DNA of 64,000 nucleotides from TMP-86 sp039807285 (GTDB lineage: Bacteria; Pseudomonadota; Gammaproteobacteria; Steroidobacterales; Steroidobacteraceae). The notes under the pieces were generated by a model. It made no database searches. It was not told the origin of the DNA and was given only the letters and a program-made list of their open reading frames with translations. The stretch is from assembly GCA_044226785.1 (NCBI GenBank), contig JBGAGK010000002.1, forward strand, positions 124,001 through 188,000. The letters run 5' to 3'. Shown piece by piece: positions 33,038-43,462 of this stretch (its first letter is position 1; the number at the start of each line of letters is the position of its first letter). The position numbers and the translations under genes are program-made.

Positions 33038-34036
33038 CTAATCGGTGTTGGTGTCCTCGTTGCCCGGCGCCGGTGTCGGCGCGGGAGGGGGTGACTGCCC
33101 GGCGGATGCATTTCCGGTCGAATCGGAGCTGCCCTCGAGATTCAGCTCCTGGCTTGCCTGTTGCGCCACGCTCACCAGGTTCAGGGTGATGTCCTGCCGC
33201 TGTCCCGCACGATCGATGGTCACGGTCGCATGATCCGAGTTCTGGATGGTATTGAGCACTTCCTGGCTGTGTTGCGGATCATCCAGCGGAGTCCCGTTGA
33301 TGGCCGTGACCAGGTCTCCGGGCTTCAAGCCCAGTTTGGAAAAGATGATCCTGTTCCGGCCTGGATAGGCGCGAAACCCCCGCAACTTGCCGGCGCGATT
33401 GTCGTAGGACGGTACGGTGCGCATGATTTCATTGAGAAAGCCGGGCTCCTGCTGCACTCGGCGTCGCAGGTTCTCGGCCACGGTCGTGACGCGGGAGTTG
33501 GGTCCGAATACGCCCGTGGCCTTGGGTGCTGCCACGGTGTGGCCATCCAGGGTGCGGGGCAGTGTCAGGCTTTCGAGGGTGCCTCCCCGGTCGAGCAGGA
33601 CGCGATCCATGTACACCGAGTGCAACCGGGCACCGCCGCCCACTGCATCACCCACCGAGTACACCCTGGAGGGGCCGCCATCGCTGATGATGGCTATGCC
33701 ATGCCGGGGATCCTGGGTGGCGATGGTACCGGCCAGGACCAGGTTGGAGGTTGAAGCCGGTGCATCGCCCGGATTTGCCGGGCTGTCCCCGGCGGCCGCG
33801 ATGCCAAACAGGTGTCCCGAGAGGATGGGTGTCAGGTCGAGTGCCGGCAGCGCGCCAGCTGGCTTGCGCTGCTGCCCGGATGTGCCCGAAATCTCCTGCA
33901 GAGGAGTTCCGCCGAGAAAGCCCAATACGATCCGTGCAAGTTCCACTGCAATGAGTGCTGCCAGTACCAGGGAGACGAGCCATGGGCCCTGCGCCCAGGC
34001 TCTTGTGATCACCGATTGGAACCCGGATTCAGGCAT
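33038..34036 (-). CDS. gspC: Type II secretion protein GspC with PDZ domain
   Basis: Encodes 332 residues. A short cytoplasmic part and one membrane helix at about 18-40 lead to the periplasmic HR domain (LVLAGTIATQDPRHGIAIIS, YSVGDAV) and a C-terminal PDZ domain at about 225-295 (FSKLGLKPGDLVTAINGTPL). The C-terminal 40 residues are low-complexity. GspC connects the inner platform to the secretin. The ATG at 34036 is chosen because it places the helix at the usual position. It heads gspC-D-E-F and is divergent from clpS. Confidence 0.9.
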   Translation of the reverse strand: MPESGFQSVITRAWAQGPWLVSLVLAALIAVELARIVLGFLGGTPLQEISGTSGQQRKPAGALPALDLTPILSGHLFGIAAAGDSPANPGDAPASTSNLVLAGTIATQDPRHGIAIISDGGPSRVYSVGDAVGGGARLHSVYMDRVLLDRGGTLESLTLPRTLDGHTVAAPKATGVFGPNSRVTTVAENLRRRVQQEPGFLNEIMRTVPSYDNRAGKLRGFRAYPGRNRIIFSKLGLKPGDLVTAINGTPLDDPQHSQEVLNTIQNSDHATVTIDRAGQRQDITLNLVSVAQQASQELNLEGSSDSTGNASAGQSPPPAPTPAPGNEDTNTD

Positions 34037-34226
34037 GCTTGTACATCGTGCTTGATGGCAGCGGGGAACGAAAGCTTGTCGGCATTTGCCCACGTCGGGG
34101 AAATGGTCGCCCCGGCATGATACGGGTTTGACCCTCGATCACTCAAGCATTTGTTTTTGCTTGTTAAAGTGGAGTGACACCAATTGGCGACAGTCGAGGG
34201 CGGGTGCCAGGTTGCGGGTCTGGTTC

Positions 34227-34255
34227 TTGTAAAGTTGCAGGTGGCGCCCTATAAA
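34227..34255 (+). promoter_or_regulatory. Promoter of clpS-clpA
   Basis: TTGTAA (34227-34232), 17 bp, TATAAA (34250-34255). The predicted start lies only about two bases before the clpS ATG at 34264, although an AGGGA that could act as a ribosome-binding site is at 34256-34260. Either the transcript is nearly leaderless or another promoter further up is used. Confidence 0.6.
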
Positions 34256-34263
34256 AGGGATGC

Positions 34264-34584
34264 ATGAGCGAAACCAAGCGCGGTCATGAGGGCACCGGGC
34301 TGGTAGTCGAGGAGTCGACGCCCCGCCTGAAGCGCCCGCCCCTGTATCAGGTTCTGCTGATCAACGATGACTACACGCCCATGGAATTCGTGGTGGACAT
34401 CCTGCAGCGGTTTTTCTCCATGGACCGTACCAATGCCACCCGGGTCATGCTCGAGGTTCACATGAAGGGCAGGGGAGTCTGCGGAGTGTTCACTTATGAA
34501 ATCGCCGAAACCAAGGTGGCTCACGTGCTGGAATTTGCCCGCCAGCACCAGCATCCCCTGATGGCGACCCTGGAAGAGGCCTGA
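34264..34584 (+). CDS. clpS: N-degron adaptor ClpS
   Basis: Encodes 106 residues. PPLYQVLLINDDYTPMEFVVDIL is the conserved N-degron-binding part (the asparagine-aspartate pair in INDDYTPM and the methionine gate), and ATRVMLEVHMKGRGVCGVFTYEIAETK the second half. ClpS delivers proteins with N-terminal Leu, Phe, Tyr or Trp to ClpAP. It precedes clpA by two bases, and aat, which makes such N-termini, lies 2.5 kb away. Confidence 0.97.
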   Translation: MSETKRGHEGTGLVVEESTPRLKRPPLYQVLLINDDYTPMEFVVDILQRFFSMDRTNATRVMLEVHMKGRGVCGVFTYEIAETKVAHVLEFARQHQHPLMATLEEA

Positions 34585-34586
34585 AC

Positions 34587-36884
<2,298 letters not shown>

Positions 36885-36896
36885 GAGGACCGGTGC

Positions 36897-37115
36897 CTAC
36901 CGGCCGCGATAGATGATGCGTCCCTTGCTCAGGTCGTACGGCGTCATTTCCACCGTAACCTGATCGCCCGTGAGGATCCGGATGTAGTTCTTGCGCATCT
37001 TTCCCGAAATGTGCGCGGTGACGACATGCCCGGTCTTCAATTTGACCCGGAAGGTGGTATTGGGCAGGGTCTCGATGACCTCACCCTCGAACTGGATTGC
37101 CTCTTCTTTCGACAT
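36897..37115 (-). CDS. infA: Translation initiation factor IF-1
   Basis: Encodes 72 residues, almost identical in pattern to E. coli IF-1: ETLPNTTFRVKLKTGHVVTA, HISGKMRKNYIRILTGDQVT, PYDLSKGRIIYR. An OB-fold that binds the A site of the 30S subunit. The ATG at 37115 gives the family length; the frame extends further upstream without support. It faces clpA with 12 bp between stops and is just downstream of aat. Confidence 0.97.
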   Translation of the reverse strand: MSKEEAIQFEGEVIETLPNTTFRVKLKTGHVVTAHISGKMRKNYIRILTGDQVTVEMTPYDLSKGRIIYRGR

Positions 37116-37167
37116 GCTGTCTTGTGGTTCCTGCGCAACTGGCGGCATTGTGCATAAACGCAGTGCT

Positions 37168-37863
37168 TTATGCAATTTGAGTCCATGCCCCGGGCGTCAT
37201 TTTCACCCAGCGTTGCAGCAGTTGCTGGAACTCACTGCGTCTGATTTCACGGGCACCGAGGCTGTGCAGGTGCGCACTGGCAATCTGGCAGTCGATGATC
37301 TGTATTCCGCGTGCAGCGCATTGCCCCACCAGTTGTGCCAGTGCGACTTTGGACGCGTCTGGCTGTCGGCTGAACATCGATTCGCCAAAGAAGACACCAC
37401 CCATGTGGATGCCATAGAGTCCGCCGGCCAGCTGGTCTCCATGCCAGGCTTCCACCGAATGAGCGAACCCCGCAAGATGCAGGCGCTCATAGGCACTGAT
37501 CATCGCAGGGTTGAGCCAGGTGCCCGCCTGGGTCGCACGTGGTTCGGCACATGCACGGATCACGGACGGGAAATTCCGGTCGAGTTCGATCCGGAACACA
37601 TTCCTGCGGACAGTGCGGGCCAGGCTCCGTGAGCAGCGGAACTCCGAAGGGAACAGCACCATGCGGGGGTCCGGCGACCACCACAGTACAGGCTGTTGTT
37701 GCGAGTACCAGGGAAAGATGCCCCGCCGGTAGGCCTCCAGCAGTCGTGGCAGGGACAGGTCGCCGCCAGCTGCCAGGAGTCCGGCCGGTTCCTCGAGAGC
37801 AAGGGCCACATCCGGAAATGCATCCGGGGGGTCGTTTCCGCTCAGCCAGGTCAGGCGCCGCAT
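37168..37863 (-). CDS. aat: Leucyl/phenylalanyl-tRNA--protein transferase
   Basis: Encodes 231 residues. Aat adds Leu or Phe to proteins with N-terminal Lys or Arg, creating N-degrons for ClpS. GLLAAGGDLSLPRLLEAYRRGIFPWY and PVLWWSPDPRMVLFP are the strongest signature; HSVEAWHGDQLAGGLYGI and FFGESMFSR follow. The ATG at 37863 is seven bases after the upstream acyltransferase stop. The longer reading to 37911 would overlap that gene. infA lies 53 bp downstream. Confidence 0.95.
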   Translation of the reverse strand: MRRLTWLSGNDPPDAFPDVALALEEPAGLLAAGGDLSLPRLLEAYRRGIFPWYSQQQPVLWWSPDPRMVLFPSEFRCSRSLARTVRRNVFRIELDRNFPSVIRACAEPRATQAGTWLNPAMISAYERLHLAGFAHSVEAWHGDQLAGGLYGIHMGGVFFGESMFSRQPDASKVALAQLVGQCAARGIQIIDCQIASAHLHSLGAREIRRSEFQQLLQRWVKMTPGAWTQIA

Positions 37864-37870
37864 CCGCTCG

Positions 37871-39076
37871 TCATTCGGGCAGCGCCAGGGCGCCGCCGGG
37901 CAATGTTGCATCGTGGCGATAGGGGAGGTGTTCGTTCACACCCTGCACGTAGTCTTCGACGGCACGCGCTTCCTGTGCTGCGAATTCCGAAATGGCGGCG
38001 GAAAATCCCCGATGAGCGATGAAGTGTGCCGACCCGGTCAGACTGGGTGCGAAACCACGCGGTACCTTGTGCTCGCCCTGGGTGCCAGGCTCGAAGCGCT
38101 CGAGCCCATGCCGGATGCAGTATTCGATGCCCTGATAGTAGCAGGTCTCGAAATGCAGGCTGTGATATTGACCGGCTGCGCCCCAGTATCGTCCGTACAG
38201 CGCCTGGTCATCCCGGAAAAAAATCGCCGCTGCCACGAGGTCGCCGCCCATGCGCGCCAGCGTCACGAGCATGTTCCGAGGCATGCAGCGCGCAATCCGC
38301 ATCAGGCAGTCGAGGTTCAGGTAGGGTTCATGCCCGTGTCGATGGAAGGTGTCGGCGTAAAAGCCGTAGATGGTCTGCCAGGACACCGCATCGATGGCAT
38401 CTGCCCACATCGTCTCGAAACGGATGCCTGCCTCGGCGACGCGCCGGCGTTCGCGCCGGACCTTCTTGCGTTTTTCCGCGGTGAATGTACCGAGGAACTC
38501 TTCGAAACTGGAGTAGCCGCGGTTGCGCCAATGGAACTGGCAGTCGTTGCGCAGCACGAGGCCGGCCTGCCCGAGTGCCCCAAGTTCGGCCGGCGTGGCA
38601 AACAGCACGTGCCAGGTTGAAAGCCCCAGCGCCTTCACCAGATCCAGCGCCGAGCGGATCAGGGCCGAGGTCAATTGACTGCGGCGCGAATCATCCGCGA
38701 TGAGCAGCCGGGGCCCGGTGACCGGTGTGAAGGGCACGGCAGTCACGAGCTTGGGGTAGTACTGAAGGCCGCGATGGTGATAGGCGTTGGCCCAGGAGAA
38801 GTCGAACACGAATTCACCCCGGGAATGCGTCTTCACATACAGGGGCAGCGCTGCGACGGCCGTGCCATTTTCCCGAAGTAGAAGATGGCTGGGAGTCCAG
38901 CCCTGCCGGGGGGAAGCACAGCCGGATTCCTCCAGCGCCAGCAGGAATTCATGACGCACGAAAGGCTGCGCATTGCCAGCCACGGCATTCCACTGCGCGG
39001 CATCCACCTGCGCGATGCTTTCAAGATGCTGCGCGGTGAGGCTCGGTGTCGTGACGCTCAAGGTACTTGTCGGCAT
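37871..39076 (-). CDS. FemAB-like GNAT N-acyltransferase (PF04339 / DUF482)
   Basis: Encodes 401 residues. The family pattern is clear: HEFLLALEESGCASPRQGW near the N-terminus, ANAYHHRGLQYYPKLVTAVPFTPVTGPRLL, FHWRNRGYSSFEEFLG, KRKKVRRERRR and FYQ-type end (YYQGIEYCIRHGLERFEPG). Members are annotated as peptidoglycan-related acyltransferases but lack proven substrates. The 5' end overlaps the 3' end of trxB by 56 bp, and aat follows seven bases after the stop, so trxB, this gene, aat and perhaps infA may form one transcript. Confidence 0.88.
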   Translation of the reverse strand: MPTSTLSVTTPSLTAQHLESIAQVDAAQWNAVAGNAQPFVRHEFLLALEESGCASPRQGWTPSHLLLRENGTAVAALPLYVKTHSRGEFVFDFSWANAYHHRGLQYYPKLVTAVPFTPVTGPRLLIADDSRRSQLTSALIRSALDLVKALGLSTWHVLFATPAELGALGQAGLVLRNDCQFHWRNRGYSSFEEFLGTFTAEKRKKVRRERRRVAEAGIRFETMWADAIDAVSWQTIYGFYADTFHRHGHEPYLNLDCLMRIARCMPRNMLVTLARMGGDLVAAAIFFRDDQALYGRYWGAAGQYHSLHFETCYYQGIEYCIRHGLERFEPGTQGEHKVPRGFAPSLTGSAHFIAHRGFSAAISEFAAQEARAVEDYVQGVNEHLPYRHDATLPGGALALPE

Positions 39077-39995
39077 CCAGGGCCGCCATGCAACCGGTGC
39101 CCGCCGAGGTCACCGCCTGCCGATAGACATGATCCGCCACATCGCCTGCGGCGAACACACCGTCAATGCTGGTTGCGGTTGCATTGCCTGCGGTGCCGCT
39201 GCGGACCTGAATGTAGCCTCCCTGCATCGCAAGCTGGCCCGTAAACAGCCGGGTGTTCGGCTGATGGCCGACGGCAATGAACACTCCGTGGACGGCCAGA
39301 TCCTTCGATTGACCAGCGGAGTCCCGAATCCTCACGCCCGTGACGCCCGCATCATCGCCCAGGATCTCCTGGACGGTGTGATTCCAGCAGAGGGTCACTT
39401 TTCCGGCGCGCGCGAGCGAGAACAGCCTGTCCTGCAGGATCTTCTCGGCCCGCAGCGTGTCGCGGCGGTGGATGAGCGTGACATGGGAAGCGATGTTGCC
39501 CAGGTACAGGGCCTCCTCGACCGCCGTGTTGCCTCCGCCGACGACAGCCACCGGCTTGCCCCGGTAGAAAAAACCATCGCAGGTGGCGCAGGCCGAGACC
39601 CCCTTGCCGCGGAACTGTTCCTCCGAGGGCAGTCCCAGGTACCGGGCGGAAGCCCCGGTGGCTATGATCAGGGCGTCACAGGAGTAGCTGCCCGTGTCCC
39701 CGTCCAGCAGGAACGGGCGTTGATTCAGATCAGCACGATTGATCTGATCGTTCACGATATTGGTATTGAACCTTTCGGCATGCTGGCGCATGCGCTCCAT
39801 CAGGGCGGGGCCCTGCAGCCCTTCGACATCACCGGGCCAGTTGTCCACATCCGTCGTGGTCATCAGCTGGCCTCCCTGTTCCAGGCCTGTAATGAGCAGG
39901 GGCTTGCGATTGGCGCGCGCGGCGTATACGGCAGCACTGTAACCGGCCGGCCCGGATCCCAGGATGATGAGTCGGCTGTGACGGACTTCGGTCAT
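39021..39995 (-). CDS. trxB: Thioredoxin reductase
   Basis: Encodes 324 residues of the cytosolic flavoenzyme that reduces thioredoxin with NADPH. FAD site IILGSGPAGYSAAVYAARA at the N-terminus, redox pair in SACATCDGFFYRG, NADPH site VVGGGNTAVEEALYLG, and VFAAGDVAD at the end. The ATG at 39995 follows an AAAGGA site; the frame extends upstream to 40031 without a good start. It is divergent from ftsK, with the AT-rich stretch TATAATTTTT between. Confidence 0.97.
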   Translation of the reverse strand: MTEVRHSRLIILGSGPAGYSAAVYAARANRKPLLITGLEQGGQLMTTTDVDNWPGDVEGLQGPALMERMRQHAERFNTNIVNDQINRADLNQRPFLLDGDTGSYSCDALIIATGASARYLGLPSEEQFRGKGVSACATCDGFFYRGKPVAVVGGGNTAVEEALYLGNIASHVTLIHRRDTLRAEKILQDRLFSLARAGKVTLCWNHTVQEILGDDAGVTGVRIRDSAGQSKDLAVHGVFIAVGHQPNTRLFTGQLAMQGGYIQVRSGTAGNATATSIDGVFAAGDVADHVYRQAVTSAGTGCMAALDADKYLERHDTEPHRAAS

Positions 39996-40074
39996 GTATA
40001 ATTTTTCCTTTGCAACCAAGCGGTGGCGCACTCATGGTAAGTAAATCCGCAGGTGCGCGAAAGGTATCTGCTTG

Positions 40075-42411
40075 ATGGATTCCCAGGACAGCAAGAAGAC
40101 CCGCCCGAAGGCGCGGATCTCAGGCACAGTCGCGCGCAGCCTGCGCGAGGGGACATTGTGGGTGCTGGGGGCGCTGGCACTGATCCTGCTGCTTGCCCTG
40201 ATGTCATATCATGGACGGGACCCCGGCTTTGCCGATACCGGCGAGCATGGTGCCATGCGCAACTGGATCGGACCGATTGGCGCCTGGCTGGCCGGCTTCT
40301 TTTTCTTCCTGTTCGGCCGTCCGGCATTCCTGTTTCCCCTCATGCTGGGCTACGCGGGCTGGTTCGTCCACAAGGATGTCAGTCTGCCGGATGCGCGATC
40401 ACGATGGAACGTGGCGCTTCGGGTCGGCGGATTCATCCTCACGCTGCTGACCAGCTGTGGTCTTGCCACCCTGCATTGGGATGGAAGTACATTTCCCAAC
40501 AGTGCAGGTGGTGTCGTCGGGGAGATCACCGGTGCCGGCGTGGCCCAGGGGCTTTCCTTCCTGGGCGCGACGCTGTTGCTGCTGGGGCTGTGGCTGGCGG
40601 GCGTAGCGCTGTTCCTGGGCGTGTCATGGTTCCAGATCATGGATGCGCTGGGCGCCCATGCACTCAATGCCGTCGAGTGGCTGCAGGAGAAGCGGGCCCA
40701 GCGTCGTGAATTGTCGGCCGGGCAGTTGCGCAAGCAGGAGCGCCAGGGGCAGGTGCGTGCGGAACAGAAAAAGGCCGCCGTGCGTGCGCCTCCGCGCATC
40801 GAGCCGCCGGCACCTGTACCGGTCCGCAGCGAGCGGGTGGAGCGGGAGCGGCAGGTCCCGCTGTTCGATGCACCGAAATCCAGCGAATTGCCGGCGCTGT
40901 CCCTGCTCGACGAGCCCGGCCCGCGGGAGGTCACGTACTCCGAGGAGGCACTGGAGGCCATGTCGCGGCTGGTGGAGCTCAAGCTCCGGAATTTCGGCGT
41001 CGAAGTCGAAGTGGTCGCCGTGCAGCCGGGCCCCGTGGTCACGCGGTTCGAACTGCGTCCGGCTCCGGGTGTGAAGGTGAGCCAGATCAGCAACCTGTCC
41101 AAGGACCTGGCGCGCGAGCTGTCCGCCATCAGCGTGCGCGTGGTGGAAGTGATACCCGGAAAATCCGTCGTGGGTCTGGAGATCCCCAACGAGAAGCGCG
41201 AGATGGTCACGCTGGGCGAGATCATCAAGTCCAGGCCCTATGACGATGTGGCTTCGCCCCTGGCGCTGGCACTCGGCAAGGATATCGGTGGTGTGCCGGT
41301 GGTGGCGGATCTGGCCCGGATGCCGCACCTGCTCATCGCCGGAACGACGGGCTCGGGAAAATCGGTAGGCATCAATGCCATGGTGCTGAGCCTGGTCTAC
41401 AAGGCAACACCTGAGCACGTGCGCATCATCATGATCGACCCGAAGATGCTGGAGCTGTCGGTCTACGAGGGCATCCCGCACCTGCTGGCGCCGGTCGTCA
41501 CGGACATGAAGCATGCCGCCAACGCATTGCGCTGGTGCGTGGCCGAAATGGAGCGGCGCTACCAGCTCATGTCCCTGCTGGGCGTGCGCAACATCGGCGG
41601 CTTCAACCGGAAGGTGAAGGAAGCCATCGAGGCGGGAAAGCCGATCAAGGATCCCGTCCAGATGCAGAAATTCCAGCAGGGCGTGCCGGGTGTCGTGGTG
41701 GAGGACATTCCCGACCTGACCACCCTGCCTTTCGTGGTGGTGTTCATAGACGAACTCGCCGACCTGATGATGATCGTCGGGAAAAAGGTGGAGGAGCTGA
41801 TCGCGCGCCTGGCGCAGAAAGCGCGCGCTTCCGGGATCCATCTGATCCTGGCGACCCAGCGGCCGTCGGTGGATGTGATCACCGGCCTGATCAAGGCGAA
41901 CATTCCCTCACGCATCGCATTCCAGGTCTCGGCCAAGGTGGACTCCAGGACCATCCTCGACCAGAGCGGCGCGGAGTCGCTCCTGGGGCATGGCGACATG
42001 CTGTTCATCTCGCCGGGCTCGGCGGTACCGAACCGTGTTCATGGCGCATTCGTGTCGGACCAGGAAGTGCATCGGGTGGTTGCAGGCCTGAAGAAGGGCG
42101 CTGCACCGACCTACATCGAGGAGATCATCACGGGTCCGGCGTCACCGATTCCCGGCTTTCCGTCCGATGAGGGCGAGGATGGCGGGGAGGGCGGCGAATC
42201 CGATGGCGAGCAGGATCCGCTGTATGACGAGGCTGTGCGCATCGTGGTCGAGACGCGCAGGGCATCGATTTCCGGTGTGCAGCGCCGATTGAAGATCGGC
42301 TACAACCGCGCCGCGCGCCTGGTCGAGACCATGGAAGCCGCGGGCCTCGTGGGTCCACTGCAACCCAATGGCAGCCGGGAAATCCTGGCGCCCGCACCGG
42401 TACAGGATTGA
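40075..42411 (+). CDS. ftsK: DNA translocase FtsK
   Basis: Encodes 778 residues. The first 190 contain four to five membrane helices (divisome part), then a short charged linker (about 200-290). The motor has alpha, beta and gamma parts: Walker A GTTGSGKSVGINA near 423, Walker B FVVVFIDELADLMM, LATQRPSVDVITGLIK, and a C-terminal winged helix (about 705-770) with RRLKIGYNRAARLVETME for KOPS recognition. The linker is much shorter than in E. coli, giving a SpoIIIE-like length. The ATG at 40075 or TTG at 40072 starts it. lolA overlaps its stop. Confidence 0.96.
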   Translation: MDSQDSKKTRPKARISGTVARSLREGTLWVLGALALILLLALMSYHGRDPGFADTGEHGAMRNWIGPIGAWLAGFFFFLFGRPAFLFPLMLGYAGWFVHKDVSLPDARSRWNVALRVGGFILTLLTSCGLATLHWDGSTFPNSAGGVVGEITGAGVAQGLSFLGATLLLLGLWLAGVALFLGVSWFQIMDALGAHALNAVEWLQEKRAQRRELSAGQLRKQERQGQVRAEQKKAAVRAPPRIEPPAPVPVRSERVERERQVPLFDAPKSSELPALSLLDEPGPREVTYSEEALEAMSRLVELKLRNFGVEVEVVAVQPGPVVTRFELRPAPGVKVSQISNLSKDLARELSAISVRVVEVIPGKSVVGLEIPNEKREMVTLGEIIKSRPYDDVASPLALALGKDIGGVPVVADLARMPHLLIAGTTGSGKSVGINAMVLSLVYKATPEHVRIIMIDPKMLELSVYEGIPHLLAPVVTDMKHAANALRWCVAEMERRYQLMSLLGVRNIGGFNRKVKEAIEAGKPIKDPVQMQKFQQGVPGVVVEDIPDLTTLPFVVVFIDELADLMMIVGKKVEELIARLAQKARASGIHLILATQRPSVDVITGLIKANIPSRIAFQVSAKVDSRTILDQSGAESLLGHGDMLFISPGSAVPNRVHGAFVSDQEVHRVVAGLKKGAAPTYIEEIITGPASPIPGFPSDEGEDGGEGGESDGEQDPLYDEAVRIVVETRRASISGVQRRLKIGYNRAARLVETMEAAGLVGPLQPNGSREILAPAPVQD

Positions 42412-43061
42412 TGGCGCACCGAAGACCCGTGCGACTCGCCCTGGGGAGTCTGACCGCTGGCCTGTTCCTGCTGTCCGTGGCCCGTGCAGCTTCGCCTGCG
42501 GATGTGGTGGACAAGTACTTTGCGCGGTTGACGACCTGGTCGGCAGACTTCGAGCAGACGGTGACCGGCGAGGCGGGTTCCGCACCGCGCGTGGCATCGG
42601 GTCATCTGTACCTGAGCAAACCCGGCAAGTTCCGCTGGGATTACAAGACCCCGAATGAACAGCTCATCCTGGCGGATGGCCGGAAGCTGTGGTTCTACGA
42701 CAAGGATCTTGCGCAGGTGAATGTGCGCGACATGGACGCGACCCTTGCCAGTACGCCGGCCGTGCTGCTGTCCTCGGGTGAGCCGGTCAGCCGGGAATTC
42801 AACATCACGGCGCTGCCCGACCGTGACGGATTGAACTGGTTCGAGCTGCGGCCGCGCCGCAAGAACAGCGATTTCCTCGCGGCCCGCATCGGCTTTGCGC
42901 ATGGTGAACTGCGGCGCATGCAGCTTGCAGACAAGCTCAATCAGCTGACCGAACTCGATTTCAGTCATGCCGTGCGAAACCGCCCGCTGCCTGCTGATCT
43001 GTTCACGTTCACGCCTCCTCCAGGAGCCGACGTGATCGGCGCCGGGGCTGGTCCACCGTGA
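42411..43061 (+). CDS. lolA: Outer-membrane lipoprotein carrier protein LolA
   Basis: Encodes 216 residues of the periplasmic chaperone that carries lipoproteins from LolCDE to LolB. Signal peptide to about residue 27 (ARAAS), then ADVVDKYFARLTTWSADFEQTVTG, KPGKFRWDYKTPNEQLILADG and LWFYDKDLAQVNV, the family's core. The tail is slightly longer. The ATG overlaps the ftsK stop (TGATG), and ftsK-lolA-rarA is the same order as in E. coli apart from the inserted VanZ-like gene. Confidence 0.96.
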   Translation: MAHRRPVRLALGSLTAGLFLLSVARAASPADVVDKYFARLTTWSADFEQTVTGEAGSAPRVASGHLYLSKPGKFRWDYKTPNEQLILADGRKLWFYDKDLAQVNVRDMDATLASTPAVLLSSGEPVSREFNITALPDRDGLNWFELRPRRKNSDFLAARIGFAHGELRRMQLADKLNQLTELDFSHAVRNRPLPADLFTFTPPPGADVIGAGAGPP

Positions 43062-43462
43062 GAAGCGATCTGAAATTCCCGCGGCTATGGCTCGGTCTGG
43101 GCTGGACCCTGATTGCCTTCGTCGTGGTGAGTTGTCTGCTTCCGGCGCCGGTCATCGAGCCGGTGGCGGAACTCCTGTGGGACAAGGCCGAGCATGCGCT
43201 GGCCTTCTTCGGGATGACGCTGTGGTTCTGTGGATTGTACCGCCCTGCGCGCTGGCCAAGGCTGGCGCTGGCCTTCGTCGCACTGGGAATCCTGATCGAG
43301 CTCGCGCAGGGTGCTTTTACCACCACCCGGGCCATGGATGCGCGGGACGCTTTCGCCGATACAGTGGGTGTGGGAGCGGCCCTGTTGATTGCCTGGGCAG
43401 GGTTGAAGGAATGGCCGCACGTGGTCGAGCGGTTTCTGCCTGGCGCTGATCCGCGTGCATGA
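43058..43462 (+). CDS. VanZ-like membrane protein
   Basis: Encodes 134 residues with four membrane helices. DKAEHALAFFGMTLWF and GILIELAQGAFTTTRAMDARDAFADTVG are the VanZ-family signature (H, E, D, D positions). The biochemical role of such short proteins is not known; resistance is not implied. GTG start at 43058 overlapping the lolA stop by four bases, and its own stop overlaps the rarA ATG, so it is a tightly packed operon member. Confidence 0.85.
   Translation: MRSDLKFPRLWLGLGWTLIAFVVVSCLLPAPVIEPVAELLWDKAEHALAFFGMTLWFCGLYRPARWPRLALAFVALGILIELAQGAFTTTRAMDARDAFADTVGVGAALLIAWAGLKEWPHVVERFLPGADPRA

Noticed and set aside
34144..34163. CAAGCA/TGCTTG inverted repeat before clpS as a terminator
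   Set aside because: Stem of only 6 AT-rich base pairs and it is located between divergent genes, where no transcript should end; could be an operator but nothing supports it.
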